64,000 bases of DNA from JALXDT01 sp964634755 (GTDB lineage Bacteria; Acidobacteriota; Aminicenantia; JAMOAD01): NCBI GenBank assembly GCA_964634755.1, contig CAZWJH010000003.1, positions 1 to 64,000 on the forward strand, read 5' to 3'. Of the stretch, positions 16,142 through 25,548 are shown in pieces. The notes below the pieces were generated by a model. That model saw only the letters and a list, made by a program, of their open reading frames with translations. It did no database searches and was not told the DNA's origin. The position numbers were made by a program, and so were the translations under genes. The stretch's first letter is position 1; each line of letters starts with the position of its first letter.

Positions 16142-17733
16142 AAAAAATCTTAATTTTTATTCTGATTATTTTTATAATCACCTTTTTAATATTCGCCCAG
16201 AATACACAAAGCGAGAAAGCAAAAAATGTTTTAATAAAAGTATCACCATCTGTAGTAAAAGTGGTTCTAAAAAACCACAAGACATACATAGCCTCTGGAG
16301 TGGCAATTGAGAATAATACCATTGTCTCAACCTACAAAATAGCTAAACAAAGCGGAAAATATACCATAATCTTATCTAATGGAAAAAGTTACCCGGCAAC
16401 TCTTATAGGAAAAGACAAACTATCCTCTCTCGCCTTTTTAAAAATATCAAAAAAGATTCTAAAACCAATTAAATTAAACTATAATAGTTCAGTTGGTGAT
16501 TGGGTCGCTTTCATCGGAGTCTCCTATGATTCTTTTCCAACTATTTATCAGGGGATTGTAAGTGTAAAAAAGAAGAATTCACTTCTTCTAAATGCTCCCA
16601 TAGTACCGGGGCTATCGGGAGGAGCGGTTGTAAATGAAAATGGAGAGCTTATTGGAATAGTAAAAGGAGGGGTTGGGTTTTCTCTCTCTCCGAGTTATAT
16701 TTTCAGAAATATTAATGAAGAGATGGTTGTAAAAGGAGAGGAGATAGGTGGAAATAATGTGTGCTATGCAATTCCTTCCAATACCGTAAAAAAAATTGCT
16801 TTCCTTATAAAAAAATTTGGGAAGATAAAAAGAGGATGGCTTGGGGTTTATGTAAATGAAAAAAATGGAAAGTTAATAGTGGAAGAGGTTATAAAAAACT
16901 CACCAGCTGAAAAATATGGTATAAAAAAAGGAGACTTCATCCTTAAGATAAATGGGAAAAAACTCAACAAATACGGAGAATTGGTTGATACTGTAAGAGC
17001 CTTAATGCCAGGTGAGTGGATTAGAATCAAAATAAAGAGAAAACAGAAAACAAAGATTATAAAATTAAAGGTGGGAACACTAAATTACAAAGATCTTGAA
17101 GAAGAAGATTCTACACCTTTCAAGTTTGATAGAAAAAGCTCTGATTTTAATTTTTTTAGTTTTCCGAAAAGCGGAAAAATAATTTTTAATTTTACTAATA
17201 CAAGGTTTTTAGGAATTAATGTATATGAAATAAGCTCTCAGCTCGCAAAATACTATGGAATAAAAGAAGGATACGGTCTTTTAATATCCTCGGTTTCCAA
17301 AGGCTCAGCAGCAGAAAAATCCGGATTGAAAGCTGGTGACATAATAGTCAGAGTTAAAGGAAAACCTGTAAAAACTGTTTCTGACATAAGAAAAATACTC
17401 AATTCTCTAAAAGATAATGAAAAGGTAAAAGTGGAGTTTTACAGAAATGGAAGGCTAAAAAGTGTAATAGCTCTTCCCCAGAAAAGGGAGGATTTGAAGG
17501 TATTGAAAAATATAGAAAAATTAAAAGAAAACTTTTCTGAGTTCTCAAAGAGAGAAAAACTAAAAGAAGAAATTAAGAAACTTAAAAAAGAGTTGGATAA
17601 AGTAAGAAAAGAGAAATTTAAGATAATAGGAAAAGACCTTAAAGAAGAACTAAAAAGACTTCAAAAGGACATCAATAATTTTATAAAAGAGCTTAACAAT
17701 AAATATGCTAAAAGTAAAAAAGCTGAGCATTGA
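16138..17733 (+). CDS. HtrA/DegP-like protein with degenerate catalytic triad, two PDZ domains and coiled coil
   Basis: 531 residues: signal/anchor 1-20, trypsin-like domain about 25-220, PDZ1 about 230-312, PDZ2 about 355-446, coiled coil about 452-528. Without gaps against DegP, the catalytic His of TNNHVV falls on K67 (STYKIA) and the Asp of SDIAL on S97 (SSLAF), while the Ser is kept as S160 in GLSGG. Proteolysis by the normal triad is therefore unlikely; a sensor or chaperone role is possible. It closes the sigma/anti-sigma operon with a four-base overlap. Envelope location inferred. Confidence 0.85.
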   Translation: MKKILIFILIIFIITFLIFAQNTQSEKAKNVLIKVSPSVVKVVLKNHKTYIASGVAIENNTIVSTYKIAKQSGKYTIILSNGKSYPATLIGKDKLSSLAFLKISKKILKPIKLNYNSSVGDWVAFIGVSYDSFPTIYQGIVSVKKKNSLLLNAPIVPGLSGGAVVNENGELIGIVKGGVGFSLSPSYIFRNINEEMVVKGEEIGGNNVCYAIPSNTVKKIAFLIKKFGKIKRGWLGVYVNEKNGKLIVEEVIKNSPAEKYGIKKGDFILKINGKKLNKYGELVDTVRALMPGEWIRIKIKRKQKTKIIKLKVGTLNYKDLEEEDSTPFKFDRKSSDFNFFSFPKSGKIIFNFTNTRFLGINVYEISSQLAKYYGIKEGYGLLISSVSKGSAAEKSGLKAGDIIVRVKGKPVKTVSDIRKILNSLKDNEKVKVEFYRNGRLKSVIALPQKREDLKVLKNIEKLKENFSEFSKREKLKEEIKKLKKELDKVRKEKFKIIGKDLKEELKRLQKDINNFIKELNNKYAKSKKAEH

Positions 17734-17800
17734 TGAAGTCTTTAATAGATCTTATTCTTAATTTTTTATCCGATAAATCAATTTTTTTCAGGAGAGTTAA

Positions 17801-18976
17801 ATGATAAAAAAAAGAGTCTTAATTTTTATTTTAACTTTCGGGCTTATTTTTACTGTTCAGGGAATTGCCAAGAAAAAGAGAAAAGCGGAGGCGTCTCAAT
17901 TTAAAATTATTACTAAAGTAAAAACAACTCCACCAAAGGATCAAGGAAAAACCGGTACATGCTGGTGTTTTTCAACAACTTCTTTTCTAGAATCAGAACT
18001 TTTAAGAATGGGAAAGGGAGAATACGATCTTTCCGAGATGTTTACAGTGAGAAATAATTATTTAATGAAAGCTGTTAATTATATAAGACTTCATGGTAAT
18101 GCCACATTCGGACAGGGAGGTCAGGCTCATCATGTATTCAAATCCATAAAAAAATACGGGATAGTACCTGAATCCGTTTATCCCGGACTGGGGTATGGCG
18201 GGAAAAAACACAATCATAGCGAACTTTTCAGAATTCTTAAAGGTTTTTTGAACAATCTTATAGTAAACCGATGGGGAGCAACTATAAGCAGTGTTTGGTT
18301 TGAGGCTTATCAAAAGATTCTTGATACATACTTAGGAAAATATCCTGAAAAGTTTAAATATAATGGAAAGAGATACACACCAAAATCATTTTTGGACTAT
18401 CTTGGAATAAATCCCGATGATTATGTGGAATTTACATCTTATGATCTATATCCATTTTACAAAAAAGTAAGACTTGAAGTCCCCGATAATTGGGACTTTG
18501 ATTCTAATTACTACAATGTTCCAATTGATGAGCTCGAAAAGATAGTTGGTTATGCTTTAAAACACGGTTACTCCGTAGTTTGGGACGGAGATATAAGTGA
18601 AGGATATTTTTCCTCCCGGAAAGCAGGGTTGGGAGTTGTTCCGAAAGATTGGGATAAAACTCCCCCGGATAAAAGGGATAAGCTTCTTATTCCCTCTGTT
18701 AAAGAGAAAGATATAGACCAAAAGATGAGAAGAGAGACATTTTTGACATTTGAAACAACGGATGATCATTTAATGCACATCGTTGGCATTGCAAAGAGTA
18801 AATCCGGGAAAAAATTTTATTATGTAAAAAATTCTGGTGGAACTAAAGGCAGATACAAAGGTTTTCTCTATCTTTCAAAGGCATTTTTCAGGCTTAAAAC
18901 AATCGCAGTAACTCTTCATAAAAATGCTATTCCACCTGAAGTAAAGGAGAAAATCGGTCCTATCTCAGGAAAATAA
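17801..18976 (+). CDS. Exported C1B-type (bleomycin hydrolase-like) cysteine peptidase
   Basis: 391 residues with a signal peptide (about 1-22). KDQGKTGTCWCFS holds the nucleophile C54 behind the oxyanion Gln; H323 in TTDDHLMHIVG and N344 in VKNSGG complete the triad. The large insertions match the aminopeptidase C/bleomycin hydrolase branch, but that branch is usually cytoplasmic, so the signal peptide is notable. GGAGAG precedes the ATG. It starts 67 bases after the HtrA-like gene and may belong to the same regulon. Confidence 0.87.
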   Translation: MIKKRVLIFILTFGLIFTVQGIAKKKRKAEASQFKIITKVKTTPPKDQGKTGTCWCFSTTSFLESELLRMGKGEYDLSEMFTVRNNYLMKAVNYIRLHGNATFGQGGQAHHVFKSIKKYGIVPESVYPGLGYGGKKHNHSELFRILKGFLNNLIVNRWGATISSVWFEAYQKILDTYLGKYPEKFKYNGKRYTPKSFLDYLGINPDDYVEFTSYDLYPFYKKVRLEVPDNWDFDSNYYNVPIDELEKIVGYALKHGYSVVWDGDISEGYFSSRKAGLGVVPKDWDKTPPDKRDKLLIPSVKEKDIDQKMRRETFLTFETTDDHLMHIVGIAKSKSGKKFYYVKNSGGTKGRYKGFLYLSKAFFRLKTIAVTLHKNAIPPEVKEKIGPISGK

Positions 18977-19143
18977 GCTTTAGCTATCTTTCAGATAAAA
19001 TCTTTCCTACTTATTAATAAATAAAAGAGGGGGAATACTTGGTAAAAAAGCTTTGAAGTTTTAAGTAAGTTAAAGTTACAAACACTTAGTTCTTAGCACA
19101 ATTTCAATAAAACAGAAAACTATACTTAATGAAATTTTTAATT

Positions 19144-19149
19144 TATAAT
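19144..19149 (+). promoter_or_regulatory. -10 box of the M1 peptidase gene, leaderless type
   Basis: A perfect TATAAT ends five bases before the ATG at 19155, and no ribosome site is present. The -35 region (TATACT or ATACTT near 19121) is weak. Confidence 0.55.
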
Positions 19150-19154
19150 TTTTT

Positions 19155-21521
19155 ATGAGATTTTTAAAAAAAATCCTGATTTTAATCTTTATTTTAATAT
19201 TCTCATCAATACAATTAATCTCAACAAATTTAATAGACTTAATAAAATCCAAAAATTATTCGGCTATCAGGGAAAATTTTGAAGATTCTTCATACAAACC
19301 ACTTTTAAAAATATTAAGAGAGAATAAACTTTTAAGTATAAAGAAAAGAAGTGATACAAGCTTTCTTATCTCACTACTAAAAAATGATAGAGGTAAAATA
19401 ATCTATTTTACTTTTAAAAAAGGGAAAAACAATAAATTAAAAGAACTAACTTCAATTGAATTAATAAATCCTTTTTTTATCATAAAAGTATCAAGGATTT
19501 ATAGAGTAACAAAAAAAAGGATTAAGATAGGAGATGCGGAAATACTTATAAGTAAAGCTAATTTGTTTATTTTATCATCTTCACCTTTTCCTGTAATTTT
19601 GGAGGGAAAAATAAAAATTAAAAATTTTCCTTCTTCCGATGAAGAAAAAAAGCATTTCATTCATCTTTTCGGAAAACCTTATAAAATTTTTAAAGTTAAG
19701 TGGTGTATTCTTTCCGCTTTTGAGTATGAAAAAGATTTAAATAAAATATTAAATAAAAGCCCCATTTTAAGAAAAAAGAAGACAATAAATAAAAAAGTAC
19801 TAAAAATATTTAAAAATATATTTGGTTTCAGTGCAGAGGGAACTAATGAGATTCCCTTTTTGTTAAATGAAAGAAGTGAAAATTTGATAATTTTTCCTTA
19901 CAAAAAAAGTAAAATCTTAGCTTTTAGATTCAATAAAATAACTTACCCTGATACTCAACTTTTCGGATTGAATTTCAAAAAAATCCTTCTTGATTATAAT
20001 AAATTAAAGAGTATGAAATTAATGGGAGCAGGTGAGTTTACAAAAATATCAGAGATAAAGTTTGAAATACTTTTGGATAAAAATTTTAAAGATTATTATG
20101 CTAAAGAAAAACTTTATTTTAAACACAAAATAAGTAAATTATCAATTAGCTTACCCAATTATATAAAAATCAGAAGTATTTATACAAAAAATAATAAGGT
20201 CTCATATTATAAAGCTCTTAACAAGCTCTTTATAAAAACTCAAAAGCCTATGAAAGAGTTGGAGCTTAATTTTTCATCCCATTTTGTTGAAAATGATGAA
20301 ACAGATTTCTACTTTTCCTCGGTAAAAAAAGTTGACAGAACTTATATGCTTACAAGAAATCCTTTTTATTTTTTTGGAAGGGACTCGAATTATTACTTAA
20401 AAGATAATTTGGATTTTTTCAAATTTACCTTGAAATTTAAAAAGCAACCCGGCTTTAAATGCTTTGGAGGAGGAGAAAATACAAACAAAAACACATTTTA
20501 TTCAGATTCAATCAAAGGAATGCCCCTTGCATGTGGAAAATTTTCTTTAATAAATAAGTTAAATTCAAAGACTCAATTATTCAGAATATATTCAGATTTT
20601 ATTCCTAACCACTCAGTAAAAAAAGAAATATATAAAGTAACAAAAATCATATCTTTTTTAAATAATATTTTCGGAAAACTTAACATTAGAAGTATTAATA
20701 TACTTTTAACCCAAGAACAAAATCTTTCAGGTTCAAGCTATCAAGGATTGCTAATACTAAAAATACCAAAAAGGAAAAAAACATTTTATTATCCCTCATC
20801 TCCTGTAAAATTCACACTAAACCTAACAGATGTTTTAGTACACGAGTTGGCTCATCAGTGGTGGGGGGGAATTATTTCATGGGCAAGTTTTAGAGATCTC
20901 TGGTTTACCGAAGGGGTCTCTCAATTTGCTGTTATTGAATACTTGCAAAAGAATTCTTCAGAAGAATTTAGAAAAGCTGTAAAAATAATGAATAAAAGTG
21001 TAAAAAAATACTATAAATTTGGACCTATTTTATATGGAAAGAGAATTGGGAATTGGGAAGAGAATACAAAAGCTTATTTTTCAATAATTTATAATAAATC
21101 TGCATTAGTGTTCTTCATGTTAAAAGAAATTATTGGAGAAAATTTGCTTTTCAATAATTTAAAAAACTTACTAAAAAAACATAAGTTTCAATCAATTACC
21201 ACTGCTGTATTTTTGAATGAAATCGCAGGGAAAAACAAAATAGCAAGGGAATTCTTAAGAGATTGGATTTATAAAAGAGAGCTCCCGATAATTCACGTAA
21301 AAACGAAAATAAACGGAAATTCAATAAATATAAATCTTTTTCAGCTTACTTCAAAACCTCTTATATTTCCCCTTTACATAAAAATAACATTTAGAAATAA
21401 AAAAATAATAAAAAGTGTTTTAATCAGAGAAAAAAAAGAAAAAATAGTTTTAAAATTTAAAGAAAAACCTTTAACTGTCAAAATAGAAGAAAATTACATA
21501 ACCCCGATTATTTTAAAATAA
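19155..21521 (+). CDS. Exported M1-family metallopeptidase
   Basis: 788 residues with an N-terminal hydrophobic segment (about 6-23). The gluzincin site HELAH (563-567) plus E586 in WFTEG gives the HExxH-x18-E zinc set of M1 aminopeptidases. The long N-terminal half is beta-rich and very Lys-rich, with no recognised domain. The GAMEN-type exopeptidase motif is not evident, so aminopeptidase activity is unproven. The stop codon touches the stop of the convergent glycosyltransferase gene with no gap. Confidence 0.85.
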   Translation: MRFLKKILILIFILIFSSIQLISTNLIDLIKSKNYSAIRENFEDSSYKPLLKILRENKLLSIKKRSDTSFLISLLKNDRGKIIYFTFKKGKNNKLKELTSIELINPFFIIKVSRIYRVTKKRIKIGDAEILISKANLFILSSSPFPVILEGKIKIKNFPSSDEEKKHFIHLFGKPYKIFKVKWCILSAFEYEKDLNKILNKSPILRKKKTINKKVLKIFKNIFGFSAEGTNEIPFLLNERSENLIIFPYKKSKILAFRFNKITYPDTQLFGLNFKKILLDYNKLKSMKLMGAGEFTKISEIKFEILLDKNFKDYYAKEKLYFKHKISKLSISLPNYIKIRSIYTKNNKVSYYKALNKLFIKTQKPMKELELNFSSHFVENDETDFYFSSVKKVDRTYMLTRNPFYFFGRDSNYYLKDNLDFFKFTLKFKKQPGFKCFGGGENTNKNTFYSDSIKGMPLACGKFSLINKLNSKTQLFRIYSDFIPNHSVKKEIYKVTKIISFLNNIFGKLNIRSINILLTQEQNLSGSSYQGLLILKIPKRKKTFYYPSSPVKFTLNLTDVLVHELAHQWWGGIISWASFRDLWFTEGVSQFAVIEYLQKNSSEEFRKAVKIMNKSVKKYYKFGPILYGKRIGNWEENTKAYFSIIYNKSALVFFMLKEIIGENLLFNNLKNLLKKHKFQSITTAVFLNEIAGKNKIAREFLRDWIYKRELPIIHVKTKINGNSININLFQLTSKPLIFPLYIKITFRNKKIIKSVLIREKKEKIVLKFKEKPLTVKIEENYITPIILK

Positions 21522-22784
21522 TTAAAATTCTTCCCACTGCAAAATTCTATTTTTTAAATACTCCTTATTTTTTTCAAAAATTTCTGCCTGTTTCTCTATT
21601 ACCTCTTCAGCTTGTTCCCAATTCATATCTATTGTTTCAGAGATAAAAGAGGCTGTTCTTCCGAAATATAGAGGAGAGAGGATGTTTATTAATTTTTTTC
21701 TGTTTCTTGACCAATTATGATATGTATAAGCAGTATCATAAATAATTAAACTCCATAATTTTCCGTCAATATTGAGCCCATTTCCTTTTTTCTTATTTTC
21801 ATAGACTTTAAAAAGCCCTTGATAACTTTCCAGAGAAAGAATATCTCTATAAAGTGAAGAAAATTGTTCGAATCCATCAATAAATTCATCCTCTAATTTT
21901 TTTAAATTTACATTTATTTCCGTAGGCTCAGGGCTATCTTCAACGCCCTTTAAAAGTGGGATATCAACACTTTTTTCAACCTTTGTCCAATTATCCTCAT
22001 ACTCATTCATAAGATCAAACATAGTTGAAATCACCTGAATAAACATGTGAACCAGATCAGATGCAGGATCTTTGGCATTGTGAATTTTTACGCCGAGATT
22101 AGCTTGAGAAATACTATTAACCTCATTTATGGCAACAGTTGTCATCCAGATATCTATCCCAAATTTGGCTATATCTGTCATCCAAACTTTTTTATCAGAA
22201 TAAAGTTTTGCCAATTTCCCTGAAAATCCGAAATCCCCTCCGATTGGTTGTCTGACTTTTTTTCCATATAAAGCTCTTGTGGTTGGATAAACAATCATAT
22301 TGGTTATAGTCCCGTCATATTTGTATCTTTTATAATAGGGAGCAACAAAATGAGTATCTTCATTTAAAATAGGTTCAAGAATATATTTAATCCATTCAGG
22401 CCTGATACTTCTAAGGTCAGAATCAAAAACAGCTATTGCCTTCGCTTCAAGGTGTTTCGCAACTTCAAAAATCGCCCTTAAAGATGTCCCTTTTCCCGGA
22501 ATTCCCCTGTAAATTGTAACTATCTCTGAAACATCAGAGGGTATTTTTGCCCTAAGAGCATTCTCCCTTGTATTATCGGTGGATCCTCCGTCCGAAATAA
22601 AAATACCTTTTCTTACATCAGGAAAATATTTGCTTAATCCCTCACCTATCCGCTCTACAACAAATCTAATTGTATCTTCATTATTATAACAGGGGACACC
22701 TACCAGAATATCAACTTTTTGTTGCTCTTTAATCCATTTTATCGCCTCATCTCTTAATGCTGTTTCATAAGGTTTAAATCCCAT
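21522..22784 (-). CDS. GT-A glycosyltransferase of the glucosylglycerate/mannosylglycerate synthase type
   Basis: 420 residues. GVPCYNNEDTI (29-39), SDGGSTDNT (64-72), GKGTSLR (97-103), the metal-binding DSD (121-123) and QPIGGDFGFS (179-188) form a GT2-like fold. With gpgS and a matching phosphatase upstream, it probably extends or makes a sugar-glycerate solute: either a Ggs-type synthase, as described in Persephonella, or a second-sugar enzyme, as in Petrotoga mannosylglucosylglycerate synthesis. Which reaction is not decided. RBS AGGAGG; nine bases after gpgS. Confidence 0.78.
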   Translation of the reverse strand: MGFKPYETALRDEAIKWIKEQQKVDILVGVPCYNNEDTIRFVVERIGEGLSKYFPDVRKGIFISDGGSTDNTRENALRAKIPSDVSEIVTIYRGIPGKGTSLRAIFEVAKHLEAKAIAVFDSDLRSIRPEWIKYILEPILNEDTHFVAPYYKRYKYDGTITNMIVYPTTRALYGKKVRQPIGGDFGFSGKLAKLYSDKKVWMTDIAKFGIDIWMTTVAINEVNSISQANLGVKIHNAKDPASDLVHMFIQVISTMFDLMNEYEDNWTKVEKSVDIPLLKGVEDSPEPTEINVNLKKLEDEFIDGFEQFSSLYRDILSLESYQGLFKVYENKKKGNGLNIDGKLWSLIIYDTAYTYHNWSRNRKKLINILSPLYFGRTASFISETIDMNWEQAEEVIEKQAEIFEKNKEYLKNRILQWEEF

Positions 22785-22792
22785 ATTTCCTC

Positions 22793-24001
22793 CTATTTAT
22801 TATCTTTGTCAACCAATTTTTTTAATTTGTCAAGAAAGTTTGGATAGGCTGAAGTAATTCTGTTCCAATTGGGAAGCATTTGAACTCCCATAGGATCTTC
22901 AAGAAATTTCTCGGAAGAGTGAATCAAAGCTTTGTAAAATGTTTCCACTATTGATTCCTCCTGATGCCTGTCAAATGAAAGGCCATTCATCATTGCTATT
23001 GCATGATAACTAGAAATCATATCCTCGGCAATCCTCAAATATGTTTTCTGAATCGCTCTTATATTCCCGTCGGAAATTATAACTCCTTCCGCTGCAATAT
23101 TCTTTAATACATTAGTTGCAATATCAATTGTCATCTTATGGAGACCCATATTTGCATCAGCTTCAGAGACTTTTTGATGTTTATGATCATACCTTTGAGC
23201 CAACCCCACCTGTGTAATTCTTTTAAGAGTAACATTTCTATAAACTTCATAAAGAACACTAACTTCAAGTCCCCAATCACCCGGGAATCTCATAACTCTT
23301 GCAAGCCCTGTTCTTAAAGCAAACTCTCCCGAAAGCGGATATCTGAAACTGTTAAGATAATAAATAAAAGGATGAGGGCCCAAAACCTTTAATAAAGCTT
23401 TAAAAAACGGAATAACAAAAAGTCTTGTAACTCTTCCGTGAAGTTTTTTACTAAATCTTGCATAAAATCCTTTTGAAAATTCAAAAGGTAAATGAGGGCT
23501 TACAAGAGGATAAATTAATCTTGCAAGCATCTCCTTCGAATATGTCTCAATATCAGAATCATGTAAAGCAATTATGTCGGCCTCCCCTTTTGCAAGTATA
23601 TAACCAAAACCTGTCCAACAAGATTTCCCTTTTCCTTCGGGACCTATTTTTAAATTAGCTTTATCAAGATCAAAAATCATATCTTTTATCTTAGGATTAT
23701 CCATCCAAAGTACAGTAATGTTTCGAGGATGATTCTTAATTTCATCTTTCACTCTTTCAAACTTTTCCCTTGAAGCACCACCTAAAGATAAAACAACTTC
23801 ATTAATAAAATCTATGTCTTTCATTATTTCTAGGATTCTTTTCATCGCAGGTCTTACATAATCACTATAAAGAACAGGTATAAGAACCGCTGTTTTTTTT
23901 CTTTTTGAAAATTTCATTAAGTGAGAATCTATGATATCAGAACCTTTTTCTCCCAAAATATTAATTGTTGTTATATTTCCTGATTGAAAAAAATCTGACA
24001 T
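22793..24001 (-). CDS. gpgS: Glucosyl-3-phosphoglycerate synthase (GT81-like)
   Basis: 402 residues, normal for GpgS. AVLIPVLYSD (38-47), GPEGKGKSCWTG (120-131), DSD (148-150), YPLSGEFALR (221-230), GDWGLEVSVL (241-250) and the metal His region RYDHKHQ (270-276) follow the GpgS order. It would transfer glucose from an NDP-sugar to 3-phosphoglycerate, giving glucosyl-3-phosphoglycerate, later dephosphorylated to the compatible solute glucosylglycerate. The phosphatase gene lies 52 bases upstream. Strong AGGAGGTG site. Confidence 0.87.
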   Translation of the reverse strand: MSDFFQSGNITTINILGEKGSDIIDSHLMKFSKRKKTAVLIPVLYSDYVRPAMKRILEIMKDIDFINEVVLSLGGASREKFERVKDEIKNHPRNITVLWMDNPKIKDMIFDLDKANLKIGPEGKGKSCWTGFGYILAKGEADIIALHDSDIETYSKEMLARLIYPLVSPHLPFEFSKGFYARFSKKLHGRVTRLFVIPFFKALLKVLGPHPFIYYLNSFRYPLSGEFALRTGLARVMRFPGDWGLEVSVLYEVYRNVTLKRITQVGLAQRYDHKHQKVSEADANMGLHKMTIDIATNVLKNIAAEGVIISDGNIRAIQKTYLRIAEDMISSYHAIAMMNGLSFDRHQEESIVETFYKALIHSSEKFLEDPMGVQMLPNWNRITSAYPNFLDKLKKLVDKDNK

Positions 24002-24053
24002 TTCACACCTCCTTTTAAGATTTTTTATGGATTGCCTTTACAACTTTATATTA

Positions 24054-24881
24054 CTATATTAAAAATAATTTTTCAAATATTTCATTCCATCCTTCGGGAG
24101 CAGGATTTTTTGTTAAAAAAATATCTCTAATTTCATTTTTTATTTTTCTTGAATAAAATCCATCCTTCTTTTTAACTAAAACAGGAATATCCGCAAATTT
24201 TAACATTGACAAATCATTTTCAGAATCACCAAGCCCTATTGTTTTTATTTTGTTTTTCTGGTAAATCTTCTTGTAAAATTTATAAATAATCTCAGCAGCC
24301 ATTCCTTTATCATACTCCCCTGATAAATGATAAAAACGTCCCCCTTTTACAATTTTTAATCCAAAAGCTTTTAACTCTTTAAAAAAGTTTCTTGTTCCAT
24401 AATTATTAGTTTCTATTATTATAAAAGGAATATCATACTCTCTTTTTTTTACCTTTTCTATCATCTCTCCTTTTAAATTTAAAATATTCTTAAATTCATT
24501 ATTAGAAAAATCAAAAATAGTTTTTACACTTACCTCATACTTCTTTGAAGCTTCTTTAAGCAAAGGAAGTATACTTTTTATGTGCATTCCAATTTCTATT
24601 TTACATAATTCATCATCGCTAACTTTATATTTACGATCTAAAAATTTTTCATAAGCTTTTGGGAAATAGATAGCACCTCCATTCTCAATAGCAAAAGGAT
24701 AATCAATTAAGCCTATTTCTTTTCTAAAAACTATAGTTTCTTCAAATGTTTTACTTGTAAGAAATATTATCGGAAAATTATTTTTCTTAAGGTAGTTTAT
24801 GGATTTTCCCGCCCCCCACCATTCATAGGTATCATAATCAAGTAAAGTTCCATCAAGATCAGTAAAGATTAAATATTTCAT
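24054..24881 (-). CDS. HAD-IIB phosphatase, mannosyl/glucosyl-3-phosphoglycerate phosphatase
   Basis: 275 residues. TDLDGT (7-12, nucleophile D8), LTSKTFEE (motif II) and GLGDSENDLSML (motif IV) place it in HAD-IIB, and FAIENGGAIYFP is typical of the MPGP group. It would remove phosphate from the GpgS product. Three-gene unit with gpgS and the second glycosyltransferase, driven by a promoter that abuts this ATG. Confidence 0.85.
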   Translation of the reverse strand: MKYLIFTDLDGTLLDYDTYEWWGAGKSINYLKKNNFPIIFLTSKTFEETIVFRKEIGLIDYPFAIENGGAIYFPKAYEKFLDRKYKVSDDELCKIEIGMHIKSILPLLKEASKKYEVSVKTIFDFSNNEFKNILNLKGEMIEKVKKREYDIPFIIIETNNYGTRNFFKELKAFGLKIVKGGRFYHLSGEYDKGMAAEIIYKFYKKIYQKNKIKTIGLGDSENDLSMLKFADIPVLVKKKDGFYSRKIKNEIRDIFLTKNPAPEGWNEIFEKLFLI

Positions 24882-24886
24882 AAAAT

Positions 24887-24915
24887 AATATAAATCAATA
24901 AAAAGATTAATTCAA
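24887..24915 (-). promoter_or_regulatory. Promoter of the glucosylglycerate operon, leaderless type
   Basis: Minus strand: TTGAAT (24915-24910), 17 bases, TATATT (24892-24887), five bases, ATG at 24881. No ribosome site. It lies just after the terminator of the preceding operon. Confidence 0.65.
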
Positions 24916-24917
24916 TA

Positions 24918-24951
24918 GGATAAAGAAACGGAGCGGGCAAGCCCGCTCCGT
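24918..24951 (-). terminator. Intrinsic terminator of the NifX/Gly-rich operon
   Basis: A perfect inverted repeat, ACGGAGCGGGC with GCCCGCTCCGT (24928-24951), separated by two bases and followed on the minus strand by TTCTTTATCC. Its GC content stands out from the surroundings. Confidence 0.8.
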
Positions 24952-24987
24952 CCACACAAAAGGGGTAAGCTTTATTTGAAAAGAGAC

Positions 24988-25548
24988 TTACTTCCAGCCT
25001 CTGCCAAAACCCCCGCCAAAGCCTCCGCCTCGGCCTTTTCCTCCACCTTTTCCAAAGCCTCCGCCTCTACCTCTTCCTCTTCCGAAACCACCACCGAAGC
25101 CTCCACCTCGGCCACCTCCAAATCCACCACCAAAACCTGCTCCTCCTCCGGACCCGGGTCCACCGAAACCTCCTTGCGGGGTATAAGGTGGCATTTGTCC
25201 GTTAGGGTTTGCAGGAGCGGCTTCCAACTTTCCTTGAGTTGTCATCTCATATGCCTCTCTTACACTTATTCCAGAAGGTGCAGAAACCATCTGAATACCC
25301 GCCCCCGAAAGAACAGACGAAGCATTTGGACCAAAAGAACCTGAAACAACTATGTTCACACCTTGAGATGCAACATATTGAGCTGCTGCTGTCCCTGCCC
25401 CACTTGGAGAAGCTGCATTAGGATTAGGAATTATCTGAACAGCATCAGGATTTTCAGAATCAAAAATCACATAATAAGCTGCTCTTCCGAAACGAGGATC
25501 CACAGGACCATTCAAATCTTCAGAGCTTGCAGTTACTAATATTCTCAT
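24988..25548 (-). CDS. NifX/NifB-fold protein with Gly/Arg-rich tail
   Basis: 186 residues. Residues 1-107 are a dinitrogenase FeMo-cofactor-type domain (PF02579): GPVDPRFGRA, ASPSGAGTAAAQY, VVSGSFGPNA. From about 121 the protein becomes almost only Gly, Phe, Arg and Lys (GGFGGG, RGRGRGGGF), ending in RGWK. Such domains bind metal-sulfur clusters, as in the Desulfovibrio orange protein. The tail resembles RGG boxes that bind RNA or condense; that is inference. Last gene of the operon, overlapping the upstream gene by four bases. Confidence 0.8.
   Translation of the reverse strand: MRILVTASSEDLNGPVDPRFGRAAYYVIFDSENPDAVQIIPNPNAASPSGAGTAAAQYVASQGVNIVVSGSFGPNASSVLSGAGIQMVSAPSGISVREAYEMTTQGKLEAAPANPNGQMPPYTPQGGFGGPGSGGGAGFGGGFGGGRGGGFGGGFGRGRGRGGGFGKGGGKGRGGGFGGGFGRGWK

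Noticed and set aside
24972..25421. Ser/Thr-rich and Glu/Val-rich open frames opposite or across the Gly/Arg-rich gene
   Set aside because: They are shadows caused by the low-complexity, GC-rich coding sequence of the NifX-fold gene.
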